A stretch of 64,000 nucleotides of DNA from Luteibacter rhizovicinus DSM 16549 (GCF_001887595.1 NZ_CP017480.1:3562001-3626000), one strand, 5' to 3'. Numbered from the stretch's first letter, positions 16,601-25,344 are shown. The notes: generated by a model not told the origin, from the letters alone. Numbers and translations are program-made.

Positions 16601-18430
16601 TCAGCGAATGAAAGCCCCCGCCACCGGCTGCTCGGTCTGCATCCCGCCGGCCAGCGCCGCCAGTCTCGCCATGCCCGCCCGATAACCACCCTCGTCCTTG
16701 CCGAGCGCACCGTGCGCCAGCGCCGCGACCTTGTCGTAACCGAAGTCGTCGACATACTTTCCGCCACGCAGGTTTTCGGCGAACGCAGCCGCGGCGGCGG
16801 CAAAGCGCAGCCGTTCGCTGGGTGCCGCGGCGACGTGTGCCGACAGCGGCTCCTCGATCAGCTGGCTGGCACCACCCTCGGGTGCCTTGTAGCGCAGGCG
16901 GAGGAAGGCCAGTTCGTTACCCTTCGCCTCGACGGGTGCATCCTTGCCGTAGCGCAGGGGATCCACGCGTGCACCGGGCGCACCCTTGAGCGTGATCTCG
17001 TAGAGCGCGGTGACATTCGCGCCGGCACCGATCTCACCCGCATCGACGGCATCGTTATTGAAGTCCTCGCGGGCAAGTACGCGCTTCTCATAGCCGATCA
17101 GGCGGTATTCGGCGACCACCCCAGGATTGAACTCGACCTGGATCTTCACGTCCTTCGCGATGGTCATCAGCGTGGCCGACATCTCGTCGACCAGCACGCG
17201 GCGTCCCTCATCGAGACTGTCGATGTAGTGATGGCTTCCATTGCCGACATCGGCAAGCTCCACGGCCATTTCGTCGTTGTAGTTGCCTTCGCCGAAACCG
17301 AGCGTCGTCAATGCCACACCGCTCTTGCGCTTCTCGGCGATGCGATCCTTGAGCGCCTGCACACCGGTCGTGCCGACGTTGAAATCGCCGTCGGTCGCGA
17401 GGATGACGCGATTCACGCCGCCCTTGATATAGCCCTTCATGGCCTGCGCGTAAGCGAGGTCGATGCCCGCGGCGCCATTCGTGGAACCGCCTGCGCCGAG
17501 CGCATCGATGGCGGCCGTGATCGTCGCGTGCCGGTCGCCTGGCGTCGACGGCAGCGCCACGCACGTGGCACCGGCATAGGTCACCAGCGAAACGCGATCC
17601 TGCGCGCGGAGCTTGGGCACGATCTGTTTCAGCGACGCCTTCAGCAAGGGCAGCTTGTCCGGTTCATCCATCGACCCGGAGACGTCGACGAGGAAGACCA
17701 GGTTCGCCGCGGGGATCTCGCTGACCGGGACCTTGTAACCCTGAATGCCGACCATCAGCAGCTGGCGGTTGCTGTTCCACGGCGCGGGCGCCAGTTCGGT
17801 GGTCACGCTGAACGGCCGCGAGCGATCCACCGGCGGCGCATAGCCGTAGTCGAAGTAGTTGATGAACTCTTCCGTTCGCACGGCATCGGCCGGCGGCAGG
17901 CGACCTTCGTTGAGCATGTGGCGAATGTTGGTATAGGAGCCGGTATCCACGTCGATGCTGAAGGTCGACACCGGATCGGTGGCGGCCAGGTGCACGGCAT
18001 TGGCGTCGCGATGCTTGTAGTTGTCGCGATCGGTCGCGTACTGCGCCGGCAGCATGGGGCCCATGATGCCGCCCATGGGTACGGGCGCCCGCTGGATCCT
18101 GGACATCACCGGTGCGGCGACCGTCGGCGATGCGCTGGCGGTGGCATCGGCTTCCGCGACGGCTAAGGGCATCGGAGCCGGCGGGGCGGCAGGTGCCGGT
18201 GCGGATACGGCAACGGGTGCCCGCGAACTCGATTTCGCCGCCACGGCCATCGGTATCGGCAGCGGGCGACCGGGCCCGTAGCTGCGTCCGACCTGTTCGC
18301 AGGGTGCGTCGTTGACGACCGCTGGCTCGGCGGCGATGTGCCGGCGAGACGATCCATCGGAGGCGGCGCTACCCGCCGCGACGACGAGGCCGGCAAACAG
18401 CAGGGGCAGGGTGATGCGTAGCGTATTCAT
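16601..18430 (-). CDS. Secreted von Willebrand factor type A domain protein (YfbK-like)
   Basis: About 609 residues. Signal sequence MNTLRITLPLLFAGLVVAAG, then an Ala/Pro-rich linker, then the YfbK-type N-terminal domain (STFSIDVDTGSYTNIRHMLN, EEFINYFDYGY). The VWA domain has an intact metal-ion site: DVSGSM, then a conserved Thr and the ATDGDFNVG stretch. The C-terminal domain (YRLIGYEKR onward) follows. VWA proteins bind partner proteins through a divalent metal at the envelope. The ATG at 18430 is preferred because it gives a clean signal peptide; an ATG at 18454 would add eight residues. Its function is unknown; it lies just upstream of the ECF pair on the same strand. Confidence 0.88.
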   Translation of the reverse strand: MNTLRITLPLLFAGLVVAAGSAASDGSSRRHIAAEPAVVNDAPCEQVGRSYGPGRPLPIPMAVAAKSSSRAPVAVSAPAPAAPPAPMPLAVAEADATASASPTVAAPVMSRIQRAPVPMGGIMGPMLPAQYATDRDNYKHRDANAVHLAATDPVSTFSIDVDTGSYTNIRHMLNEGRLPPADAVRTEEFINYFDYGYAPPVDRSRPFSVTTELAPAPWNSNRQLLMVGIQGYKVPVSEIPAANLVFLVDVSGSMDEPDKLPLLKASLKQIVPKLRAQDRVSLVTYAGATCVALPSTPGDRHATITAAIDALGAGGSTNGAAGIDLAYAQAMKGYIKGGVNRVILATDGDFNVGTTGVQALKDRIAEKRKSGVALTTLGFGEGNYNDEMAVELADVGNGSHHYIDSLDEGRRVLVDEMSATLMTIAKDVKIQVEFNPGVVAEYRLIGYEKRVLAREDFNNDAVDAGEIGAGANVTALYEITLKGAPGARVDPLRYGKDAPVEAKGNELAFLRLRYKAPEGGASQLIEEPLSAHVAAAPSERLRFAAAAAAFAENLRGGKYVDDFGYDKVAALAHGALGKDEGGYRAGMARLAALAGGMQTEQPVAGAFIR

Positions 18431-18550
18431 CGTGCGTGACCTCGTGGGGGACATGCAGATGAAACGTGGGTGTTGGGGAAAGGGGTTAAATTTATTTTCG
18501 TGGGTGTTTGGGGGGGGCTCGGCTTCGGCTTCGCGTTTGCGCTGCGTCGC

Positions 18551-18788
18551 AAGAGCCGGCGGGTATCGCCCTCGGGGCCACGCTCCGGCGACCCGCGAAG
18601 GAAGGGCCGCGAATCGCGGCCGTTTCTTTATTGCCCTACGGGCCGGGTCGGCGCCCCACCGGCGGTTTCCGACTCGACATCCTGTCTCGCGAAAACGGCT
18701 GGCCGTCCTGGCCAGCCCCCTTCGGGCTTTATCCGGTGGGACGCCTCGCCTGCGCTACCGGCCCCGAGGGCGATACCCGCCGGCTCTT
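18551..18788. repeat. Nested inverted-repeat element in a gene-free spacer
   Basis: The spacer 18455-19148 holds no convincing gene. Within it, 18551-18579 and 18760-18788 are perfect 29-base inverted arms (AAGAGCCGGCGGGTATCGCC at the left start). Inside them are GGCGCCCCACCGG (18650-18662) against CCGGTGGGACGCC (18733-18745), one mismatch, and GGCTGGCC/GGCCAGCC (18697-18717). The whole could fold into one long branched stem in DNA or RNA. Origin unknown; MITE-like is one possibility. Confidence 0.8.
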
Positions 18789-18867
18789 CCGAAGACTGAG
18801 GTGGGGTGGGGTCGAGCCAACGCTCGCATGATCGAATGCACCGCGAGGTTTGTGACGCTGGCCTTAT

Positions 18868-19022
18868 GTGGGAGCCGGCTGTTGCCGGCGAACCCTCAGC
18901 GTCGCGATCGCGAAGGAGGCCTTGCGTTGAATCGTGCTGGCGCTTCACCGCTCGCCTCTTCGCCACTCGGCCTCGCTCGCTTGCTCGATGCGCTGAGGGT
19001 TCGCCGCTGAAGCGGCTCCCAC
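18868..19022. repeat. Divergent REPIN in the same spacer
   Basis: GTGGGAGCCGGCTGTTGCCG begins the left part, which runs on through GAACCCTCAGCG. CGCTGAGGGTTCGCCGCTGA begins the inverted partner, which ends GCGGCTCCCAC. The arms pair over about 30 bases with a central variation; the enclosed segment is about 90 bases. Confidence 0.78.
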
Positions 19023-19083
19023 AGCAAAGCACTGCGTTGCGCGTGCGCGTCGCGTTTGCGCTCTCCCTTCAACCAACCTCATC

Positions 19084-19121
19084 GTGGCCCCGAGGGTGGC
19101 ACCCGCCGGCTCTTGCGACGC
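19084..19121. repeat. Third copy of the spacer repeat arm
   Basis: CGTGGCCCCGAGGGTGGCAC onward, ending CTCTTGCGACGCA, is an inverted, slightly changed copy of 18543-18582. A 13-base direct repeat TCGCGTTTGCGCT also occurs at 18531-18543 and 19050-19062, so this spacer has been built by repeat duplication. Confidence 0.7.
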
Positions 19122-19148
19122 ACCGCGACGCACGGCGACGCATTTCGC

Positions 19149-20642
19149 TCAAGAAGCGCGCGAGGGTTCCAGGCGAGCATCTCCCTGCGCACCGATGCGG
19201 TTGCGGCCGGCGTTCTTCGCACGGTAGAGCGCGCGATCGGCGGCATTGAGCAGGTCCAGCGGACCGCCGTTGGCATTGGCCAGCAGGGTGGCCACGCCGA
19301 TCGTGATGGTCAGCACGCCGAACGGGCTCAGCGGATGCACGATGCCTTGCGCTTCGACCTGGGCACGGAGGTCTTCGGCCAGGGCCACGGCGTCGGCGAG
19401 GCGGGTGCCCGGCGCGATCACCGCGAACTCCTCGCCGCCGAAGCGGGCGATGAAGTCGCCGGCGCGCAGGCCGCGACCAGACAGCACCGAGGCGAGTGCG
19501 CGCAGGCAATCGTCGCCGGCGAGATGGCCATAGCGGTCGTTGTATTCCTTGAAGAAGTCCACGTCGACCATGAGCAGGGCGATCGGCTCGCGCTGGGCAG
19601 GGCGGTGCCACTCACGCAGGAGCCGCTCGTCCAGCGCGCGGCGGTTGGCCAGCCCGGTAAGGCTGTCGGTGAAGACCAGGCCCTGCAATTCGTCGCGGCT
19701 GCGCGAGAGGCGAAATTCCTCCTCGACCAGATCGACCTGCGCCAGCGTGCCGCGCAGGCCGATGCCGATCACGGCGGCGATGGCGCCGCCGATACCGAGC
19801 GACGGATAGACCGGGATCACCATCAGGCCGAAACCGAGCACGCTCATGGCGAGGAAGGTCGGGCTCGCACTCTGCACGAAGCGGATCAGGTACACCGGCG
19901 GATGCCAGTGGCGTTGCGGCTGCCTCGTCATGGTGACGATGAACAGCGCGAGGAAGGGCAGGTCGAGCAGGGCGTCCCAGGAGGAAGTGCCGAAGTCAGG
20001 ATGGCCGTTGAGCGCGACGTAGTGGTTGTACGAGTAACCGGATATCGCGTAGACGACGAAAAAGGCCATGACCGCGCGGAAGAACGCGTGGTCGTCGGCG
20101 CGATCGGTGGCGACGAAGCGCAGCAGGGCGGCAACGGCCAGGCAGACGTTTTCGAAGTCGAGCATGTAGGCCACGTCGACTGCCTGCTGCGGGCCTATCG
20201 CGCCTTCGAGCGTCACGATGGAAAAGGTACGGATGTAGAACAGCACGCCGAGCAGGCCAGCCAGGACGAGGTCGATCGCCATGGCCCATTTCTTTCGCGC
20301 CGCGACGGGTGCGGAGGAGACGGCGACGAGCACCGGCAGGACATACAGGATGTAGAAGAACATGCTGTCGCCGGGCGCCGGGTTCGAATTGTCGAGCACG
20401 TAGTTCTGTCGTGCCGACAACGACATGCCGATCGTCCACAACCCGAGGCTGGCAAGCAGGAGCCACCAGCGGTGGTCACGGGGCGTGCCCGAACGCATCC
20501 AGGCCCGCCATGCACTGAACATGGCAAGGGCGGCCACGGAGAAGAAAAACGTATACGAGAGTGCCATGCCGCTGGCGGGCAGGACCGCCAGCGCGGCTGC
20601 GTGAACCGCGACGATGGCGGCCGCGGCGATGAATGCTTTCAT
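19149..20642 (-). CDS. Membrane diguanylate cyclase (GGDEF domain)
   Basis: 497 residues. About eight to nine hydrophobic helices fill the first 300 residues as a membrane sensor, then a GGDEF domain (about 330-485) with active-site GGEEF near 400. An RxxD product-inhibition site (RAGD) lies five residues before it. It should make c-di-GMP from two GTP with feedback inhibition. There is no EAL domain. A strong GGGGGAGG ribosome site precedes the ATG. c-di-GMP commonly controls PNAG and type IV pili, both of which have genes in this window, but no direct link can be seen. Confidence 0.92.
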   Translation of the reverse strand: MKAFIAAAAIVAVHAAALAVLPASGMALSYTFFFSVAALAMFSAWRAWMRSGTPRDHRWWLLLASLGLWTIGMSLSARQNYVLDNSNPAPGDSMFFYILYVLPVLVAVSSAPVAARKKWAMAIDLVLAGLLGVLFYIRTFSIVTLEGAIGPQQAVDVAYMLDFENVCLAVAALLRFVATDRADDHAFFRAVMAFFVVYAISGYSYNHYVALNGHPDFGTSSWDALLDLPFLALFIVTMTRQPQRHWHPPVYLIRFVQSASPTFLAMSVLGFGLMVIPVYPSLGIGGAIAAVIGIGLRGTLAQVDLVEEEFRLSRSRDELQGLVFTDSLTGLANRRALDERLLREWHRPAQREPIALLMVDVDFFKEYNDRYGHLAGDDCLRALASVLSGRGLRAGDFIARFGGEEFAVIAPGTRLADAVALAEDLRAQVEAQGIVHPLSPFGVLTITIGVATLLANANGGPLDLLNAADRALYRAKNAGRNRIGAQGDARLEPSRAS

Positions 20643-20750
20643 GGCGTGCCTCCCCCGACCTGCAACGCATAGATCATATCGGCGGGCGGAGCAGGAAGTT
20701 GAGTTTCATTGCGCCGGATTTTACGGTTTGGGACACCACAAATGTGAAGG

Positions 20751-21425
20751 TCAGGCGCCGCTCCGCACCACCTCCTCGATGTCGCGGGTTTCGAGGACGG
20801 TCTTTGCATAGCCGTGCCGGGCCAGTGCGAGCAGCGCACGCCCCACCGTCTCGGTCGTCGCCACGCTGTACGGCATGAGCGCCCGGAAAATCGGCAGGAT
20901 AGGGGCCATCAGCGGATAGATCATCCGGTAGGCGCGCGTGCGCGACCGGGCGCCGTTCATGGGCTGGATGGCGCCCGGCCGAATGGCGTGGACGCGTTTG
21001 AACGGCAACCGGGCCAAGGTGTTTTCCGTGCGCCCACGGATGCGAGCCCACATGACTTTGCCGGATTCGCTGCTATCGGCTCCGGCACCGGAGACATAGA
21101 CGAAGGTCATCGCCGGATTGAGCCGGGCGAGCGTGGACGCGGCGGCGAGGGTCATGTCGTAGGTCAGATGCGTATAGGTCGCCTCGTCCATGCGAAACGA
21201 CGTCACGCCGATGCAGAAGAAGCAGGCATCGAAACCGCCGAGCCTGTCCTCGATGGCGCGGTAATCGAACAGATCGGCCTGGACCAGGTCCTTCAGTTTG
21301 GGATGGCTGGCGCCGCTCGGCGATCGCCCGATGGCGACGACCTCGTCGACGTCGGATGCGAGCAGGCATTCGCGCAAGACGCCCTGGCCGACCATACCGG
21401 TGGCACCGAACAGCAGGATTCTCAT
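20751..21425 (-). CDS. NAD(P)-binding Rossmann-fold protein (atypical SDR, NmrA/HIM1-like)
   Basis: 224 residues beginning MRILLFGATGMVGQGVLREC, the dinucleotide-binding GATGMVG loop, then FVYVSGAGAD and the IRPGAIQP block seen in atypical short-chain dehydrogenases. There is no standard YxxxK catalytic pair in the usual place, so it may bind NADP as a sensor or act on an unknown substrate. It lies 10 bases after a classical SDR in a TetR-headed minus-strand operon. Confidence 0.83.
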   Translation of the reverse strand: MRILLFGATGMVGQGVLRECLLASDVDEVVAIGRSPSGASHPKLKDLVQADLFDYRAIEDRLGGFDACFFCIGVTSFRMDEATYTHLTYDMTLAAASTLARLNPAMTFVYVSGAGADSSESGKVMWARIRGRTENTLARLPFKRVHAIRPGAIQPMNGARSRTRAYRMIYPLMAPILPIFRALMPYSVATTETVGRALLALARHGYAKTVLETRDIEEVVRSGA

Positions 21426-21435
21426 GCCGGTGTCC

Positions 21436-22296
21436 TCAGTAGGCCGGGAAGGCGGGCATGGCGCCGGCACCGATGTCGGTCGAACGGCTGACCTCGGCCC
21501 AGCGCTGGTCGGTTTCGCGGCGGGCCTGCTCGACCTGGCCAGCGAAGGTCGCTGCGTCGCTGCCCAGGAGCAGTCGTACCGGCGGACGCGGATGCGCGGC
21601 GAGGCGGAGCACGACCTCGGCGACGCGCACCGGATCGCCTGTTTCGTTGCCGGCGTAGCCGGAGAGCATGTTCCGCAGGGCGCCGACGCTGGCCTCGTAG
21701 TCAGGCAGGAAGGACGGAAGATCGGCACCCGCACGGCGCGCCCAGTCGGTGCGCATGCCGCCCGGCTCGATCGCCGTGACATGCACACCGAGTGCACCGA
21801 GTTCGGCGGCGAGTACTTCGGAGAGTCCACCGACCGCCCATTTCGCTGCCTGGTAGGCCGACATGCCGGGCGTACCGATTCGTCCGCCGACCGAGGACAC
21901 GTTGATGACGCGCCCGCTGCGACGCTCGCGCATCGAACGGACGGCGGCGCGCGTGAGATTCACCACGCCGAACAGGTTGGTCTCGATCTGTGCGCGATAG
22001 TCGGCCGAGGACATCTGCTCGAAGGGCACGAGCTGACCGTAGCCGGCGTTGTTGACCAGGACATCCAGCTGGCCGAAGGCGTCCAGCGTGAAGCGCACGG
22101 CGTCGATGCACGCGGCTTCGTCGGCCACGTCGAGCGAGGTGACTTTGAGCGTGTCGGGAAAGCGGGTGCGAAGCGCGTCGAGCGTTTCGACGCGTCGCGC
22201 GGTAGCGACCACGCGATGACCTGCGGTGAGCGCGGCTTCGGCGATATCGCGACCGAGACCGGCGCCACTTCCTGAAATGAGCCAGACCTGTGACAT
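21436..22296 (-). CDS. Short-chain dehydrogenase/reductase
   Basis: 286 residues of the classical SDR family: nucleotide motif SGSGAGLGRDIA at 8-19, NNAG near 85, catalytic Ser in INVSSVGG and YxxxK as YQAAK. The ATG at 22296 follows a short gap from tetR. The palindrome upstream suggests TetR control. Substrate unknown; SDRs in such TetR operons often reduce reactive carbonyls or aldehydes. Confidence 0.88.
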   Translation of the reverse strand: MSQVWLISGSGAGLGRDIAEAALTAGHRVVATARRVETLDALRTRFPDTLKVTSLDVADEAACIDAVRFTLDAFGQLDVLVNNAGYGQLVPFEQMSSADYRAQIETNLFGVVNLTRAAVRSMRERRSGRVINVSSVGGRIGTPGMSAYQAAKWAVGGLSEVLAAELGALGVHVTAIEPGGMRTDWARRAGADLPSFLPDYEASVGALRNMLSGYAGNETGDPVRVAEVVLRLAAHPRPPVRLLLGSDAATFAGQVEQARRETDQRWAEVSRSTDIGAGAMPAFPAY

Positions 22297-22316
22297 GGGG
22301 ACATCCTCGTTATAGT

Positions 22317-22332
22317 GAGTGAGTACACACTC
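22317..22332. promoter_or_regulatory. Putative TetR operator before the SDR gene
   Basis: GAGTGAGTACACACTC is a 16-base near-palindrome (14 of 16 symmetric) located 21-36 bases before the SDR start. It shares AGTGAGTG with the sequence upstream of tetR at 22951-22959 (AAGTGAGTGC, followed by TTGCTCATT), which is what a common TetR site would look like. Confidence 0.55.
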
Positions 22333-22360
22333 GGTTAAGTGGGCAGATAAAAGGCGCGTG

Positions 22361-22936
22361 TCAGCCCGAGCCGATCGCACGCCAGATGGCTTCGAAGCCG
22401 GCACGTCGATAGTCGGCGGCCTGGGCCGGGTTTTGCGCCATGAAGTGCATGGTGGTTTCGGCCACGGCGGTGATGATCCCGGCCATGAAGCCGATGGGTT
22501 GCCCCTGGCGGAGGGCGCCCGACGCCATGCCCTCGTTGAAGAGGCCGGCGATGTCACCGAAGACCCGCTCGCCTTCCGCGCGCGTGTCGGCCGTGATCCG
22601 TTCGGACACCGTGAGCTGGGCCATGGCGATGCGCAGGGCAGGTTCGGCCATGCCCCAGTCGAGGTAGCGGTTCCAGACGTGCTCGAAGCGCTCTTCGATC
22701 GGCGCTCGCGAGGGATAGCCCTCGTACATCGTCTCGCGCAGGCTGCTTTTCGCGCTCAGGTAGAGCGCATTCAGCAGCAGGTCCTTGTCGGCGAAGTAGG
22801 TGAAGATCGAGCCTTCGGCCACGCCTGCCAGTTTCGCGATGAGCGATGTCGGCGCGCCGACACCCCGCTCGGCCACGCCCTGGGCGGCGGCAGCGAGGAT
22901 AGCGTTGCGTTTTTCTTCGCTCTTGAGGCGGGCCAT
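22361..22936 (-). CDS. TetR-family transcriptional regulator
   Basis: 191 residues with the N-terminal TetR helix-turn-helix (RNAILAAAAQGVAERGVGAP, then LIAKLAGVAEGSIFTYFADK) over residues 9-55 and a variable ligand-binding C-terminal domain. It is upstream of an SDR and an NmrA-like protein on the same strand and probably represses itself and them. Confidence 0.9.
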   Translation of the reverse strand: MARLKSEEKRNAILAAAAQGVAERGVGAPTSLIAKLAGVAEGSIFTYFADKDLLLNALYLSAKSSLRETMYEGYPSRAPIEERFEHVWNRYLDWGMAEPALRIAMAQLTVSERITADTRAEGERVFGDIAGLFNEGMASGALRQGQPIGFMAGIITAVAETTMHFMAQNPAQAADYRRAGFEAIWRAIGSG

Positions 22937-23001
22937 GGCGGGTCGATAATAAGTGAGTGCTTGCTCATTATGAGGGCTGGGAGGGGTAATGCAAGCACCC
23001 T

Positions 23002-23080
23002 ATCGCCGATGAATCGGCTCCTACACAAAGCGGCGCCACCAGGGGCCTCACGTCCTTGTGGGAGCCGCTTCAGCGGCGAT
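23002..23080. repeat. REPIN between tetR and anti-sigma gene
   Basis: ATCGCCGATGAATCGGCTCC (from 23002) and the inverted GGAGCCGCTTCAGCGGCGAT (to 23080) enclose about 30 bases, the same pair of arm types that sits inside the anti-sigma gene near 15.5 kb. Confidence 0.87.
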
Positions 23081-23087
23081 GCCCCTA

Positions 23088-23822
23088 TCAGGCAGCCCGA
23101 ATAGCGCCCTTGGCAATGACCGGTCCGGTCGGCTGCCCGGTGGGCGAGCCACCGACAGGCTCCAGCGACACGGCAAGCGCCGCTGTCGGGCCGAGGCGGT
23201 CGAGGAGGGCCTTGTCCAGGTGGAAGCGCTTGGGATCGCCGGGCGGGAAGACGCCGACCGAGATCGGGGCGCCGCCTGCCGGGATCAGCCACAGTTCGGT
23301 GTTGCGGTCCGCGGCGACGGCGGCGGGGCTCGCCGGCACGACGAGGAGTTCGGAGCGGTCGATGTCCATCGTGGCGGTCCAGCCCGCGACGCCGTTGTCG
23401 CCGGCGATCGTCGAGACCATGAGGACCGAGGGGTGGACGGCGACGGACGGCGCGACCGGCCGGTTCAGGGTGACCACGATCAGGCACGCCGCGACTGCCG
23501 TGGCACCGACGCCGATCCAACGCCACAGTCCCAGACTGTCCCAGGCGCTGGCGCGCGAACGCGAGGTCCCGCTAACCGTCGCTGCCTTATCGAAGGCGAG
23601 ACGGCGACGAATGCCGGCCCAGACATGGGCAGGTGGCGCCACGTCGGTGACTTCCATGGCCAGGGGTGTGAAGTGTCGCTGCCACAGCGCAACCGCCGCG
23701 GCGGCCTCGGGATTGCTCTGGACTTCCCGTGCCACGGCGGCTCGCGCATCGGCGTCGAGCAGGCCGAGCGCGTACTCGGCGTAGCGCAGGTTGTCCTTGT
23801 CGGATTCGAAGCTGCTGTTCAT
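23088..23822 (-). CDS. RskA-type anti-sigma factor
   Basis: 244 residues. The N-terminal zinc-less anti-sigma domain (LRYAEYALGLLDADARAAVA) is followed by a single transmembrane helix (about 105-125, WIGVGATAVAACLIVVTLN). The extracytoplasmic RskA domain ends in LAVSLEPVGGSPTGQPTGPV, a hallmark of this family. The ATG at 23822 overlaps the sigma stop as ATGA. It would release the ECF factor upon regulated proteolysis. Confidence 0.9.
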   Translation of the reverse strand: MNSSFESDKDNLRYAEYALGLLDADARAAVAREVQSNPEAAAAVALWQRHFTPLAMEVTDVAPPAHVWAGIRRRLAFDKAATVSGTSRSRASAWDSLGLWRWIGVGATAVAACLIVVTLNRPVAPSVAVHPSVLMVSTIAGDNGVAGWTATMDIDRSELLVVPASPAAVAADRNTELWLIPAGGAPISVGVFPPGDPKRFHLDKALLDRLGPTAALAVSLEPVGGSPTGQPTGPVIAKGAIRAA

Positions 23823-24376
23823 GGATTGAGGCATGCCCTGAGTTGCAGGAGACCACGACGAATCCAGCTTTTCATGGTGCCGAGGGGCACCTTTGCACGT
23901 TCCGCCAACTCGTTATACGTAGCGCCGCCGAAAAAGGCTTCACGGATCGAACGACGTTGCTGGGTTTCCAGTTCGGCCAGGCAGGCCTGCAGGTTGCGGT
24001 ACTCCTCGTCGCTCTCGGCGCCGTGTGCGGGGCCGGGGCCCTCGTCGACGAGGGTTTCCCAATCCACCTCGACCGGACGCAGGTCGGGACGCTGGCGCAG
24101 GCGGTCGATGGCCTTGTTCCGGGCGACCGTCACCAGCCAGGTGATCGCGCTGGACAGCTTCGCGTCGAAACTCCGCGCACGCTTCCAGACGGTGACGAAC
24201 GCTTCCTGGAGCACTTCCTCGGCCTCGTCGCGATCGCCCATCAGCCGCAGGCAGACGCCGAACAAGCGCGACGATGTACGCCGGTACAGCTCTTCGAAGG
24301 CGCGCTGGTCTTCGTCCGCGGTACGTTGCAACAGTCGATTCAGCTCGTCGCGCTCGGCGGGGCTGGTGGCTGGCAT
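23819..24376 (-). CDS. ECF sigma factor (SigK-like, RskA partner)
   Basis: 185 residues with region 2 (FEELYRRTSSRLFGVCLRLM, then DEAEEVLQEAFVTVW) and region 4 (REAFFGGATYNELAERAKVP then GTMKSWIRRGLLQLR). The SigK/ECF19-type sequence agrees with the RskA-type partner directly downstream. It is divergent from a secreted protein gene and the lipid-modification operon begins about 1 kb away, so those are candidate targets, but no matching promoter pair was identified by eye. Confidence 0.92.
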   Translation of the reverse strand: MPATSPAERDELNRLLQRTADEDQRAFEELYRRTSSRLFGVCLRLMGDRDEAEEVLQEAFVTVWKRARSFDAKLSSAITWLVTVARNKAIDRLRQRPDLRPVEVDWETLVDEGPGPAHGAESDEEYRNLQACLAELETQQRRSIREAFFGGATYNELAERAKVPLGTMKSWIRRGLLQLRACLNP

Positions 24377-24517
24377 GCGTGGGTCCTTATACGGTCGTTC
24401 GATGGATCGGGGCGGGGCGATCTATAGCATGACCACGGTCTGCACGTCGCGATCCGCATCCGCTCTTCACGCGGGCTCGTATCCACTGTCGCCATCCCTT
24501 CCGAGGACGACTTATCC

Positions 24518-25279
24518 GTGAGGCTTCTTTCATCCGCCCCGATCGTCCCCTTCGCCGCTGCCGCCTGCCTGGCCAGCGGTGCCGCCCCCGCCGCCACGGA
24601 ACGCTTCGTCGGCGACGCGTATGCGCCCGATAGCGGGCAGTTGCTCTATCGCGAAGTCCACACCGTCGGCGTTGCACGTCAGGTGGTGCAGTACCAGTGT
24701 CCCGATGGCAAGGCCTTCGCGCGCAAGGTCCTGGAAGGTGGGAACACGGTGATCGGCCCGGATTTCAGTTTCGTCGACGCGCGCAATGGCGACGCGGAAG
24801 GCGTGCGCTCGAACGGTGGCAGCCGCAGCGTATATGCCAAGCGTGGCGCGGCGAGCGAAGTGGCCAAGCCGTTGCCGGACAAGAGGGACGGCGTGATCGA
24901 CGCCGGTTTCGATGTCTACGTGCGCACCCATTGGGACAGCGTCGGCAAGCGCCGCGACGGCATCCCATTCCTGCTGCCGGCGCGTTTCGCCTTCTACAAC
25001 GTGCGCCTGATCGACGGCGAAACCAGCGGCGGGGTGAGGCGCATGACGATGAAGCTCGACGCCTGGTATGCCTTCGCCGCGCCGACGGTCGTGCTCAGTT
25101 ACACCACGGCCGACCGCCTCTTGCGCCGCTTCGAGGGCATGGGCTCGATCCGGGGCGAGAACGGAAAGCTGCGCCAGGTGCGCATCGAATTCCCGCCGGA
25201 CAAACGTGAAGGCAACCTGGCGGACGTCGCCGTGGAGCAGGCGCTGGCGGCGAAACTCGACGGCCGCTGCAGCATCTAG
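24518..25279 (+). CDS. Exported protein of unknown function
   Basis: 253 residues from GTG 24518 with GAGGA upstream. A signal peptide is evident (PFAAAACLASGAAPAA). The mature part contains one YQCPDGKAFARKV stretch and a closing Cys, and no motif I recognise. It is transcribed away from the ECF sigma gene and just ahead of the desaturase operon, with a 65-base gap. A periplasmic role in membrane stress is possible from context only. Confidence 0.72.
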   Translation: MRLLSSAPIVPFAAAACLASGAAPAATERFVGDAYAPDSGQLLYREVHTVGVARQVVQYQCPDGKAFARKVLEGGNTVIGPDFSFVDARNGDAEGVRSNGGSRSVYAKRGAASEVAKPLPDKRDGVIDAGFDVYVRTHWDSVGKRRDGIPFLLPARFAFYNVRLIDGETSGGVRRMTMKLDAWYAFAAPTVVLSYTTADRLLRRFEGMGSIRGENGKLRQVRIEFPPDKREGNLADVAVEQALAAKLDGRCSI

Positions 25280-25344
25280 GCCATGTTCGTGCATCCGTGA
25301 CCCGCGCCGCCCCGTATAGGTAAGGGAACGCCACGGGAGTCCGC

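Noticed and set aside
16571..18166. 531-codon open frame on the plus strand
   Set aside because: Runs antisense to the VWA gene; composition is that of a GC-rich shadow frame and shows no domain. The minus-strand protein has a signal peptide and a full VWA metal site.
18551..18788. Integron attC site
   Set aside because: The element is much longer than usual attC sites, the arms are perfect rather than bulged, and there is no integrase or cassette array.
18470..18831. Short open frames of 107-109 codons in the repeat spacer
   Set aside because: They coincide with the nested inverted repeats, lack ribosome sites and read as Arg/Pro/Gly-rich sequence without domains.
19056..20672. 538-codon open frame on the plus strand
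   Set aside because: Antisense to the diguanylate cyclase, whose GGEEF and RxxD motifs are intact; the plus-strand translation is charged and repeat-like without hydrophobic core.
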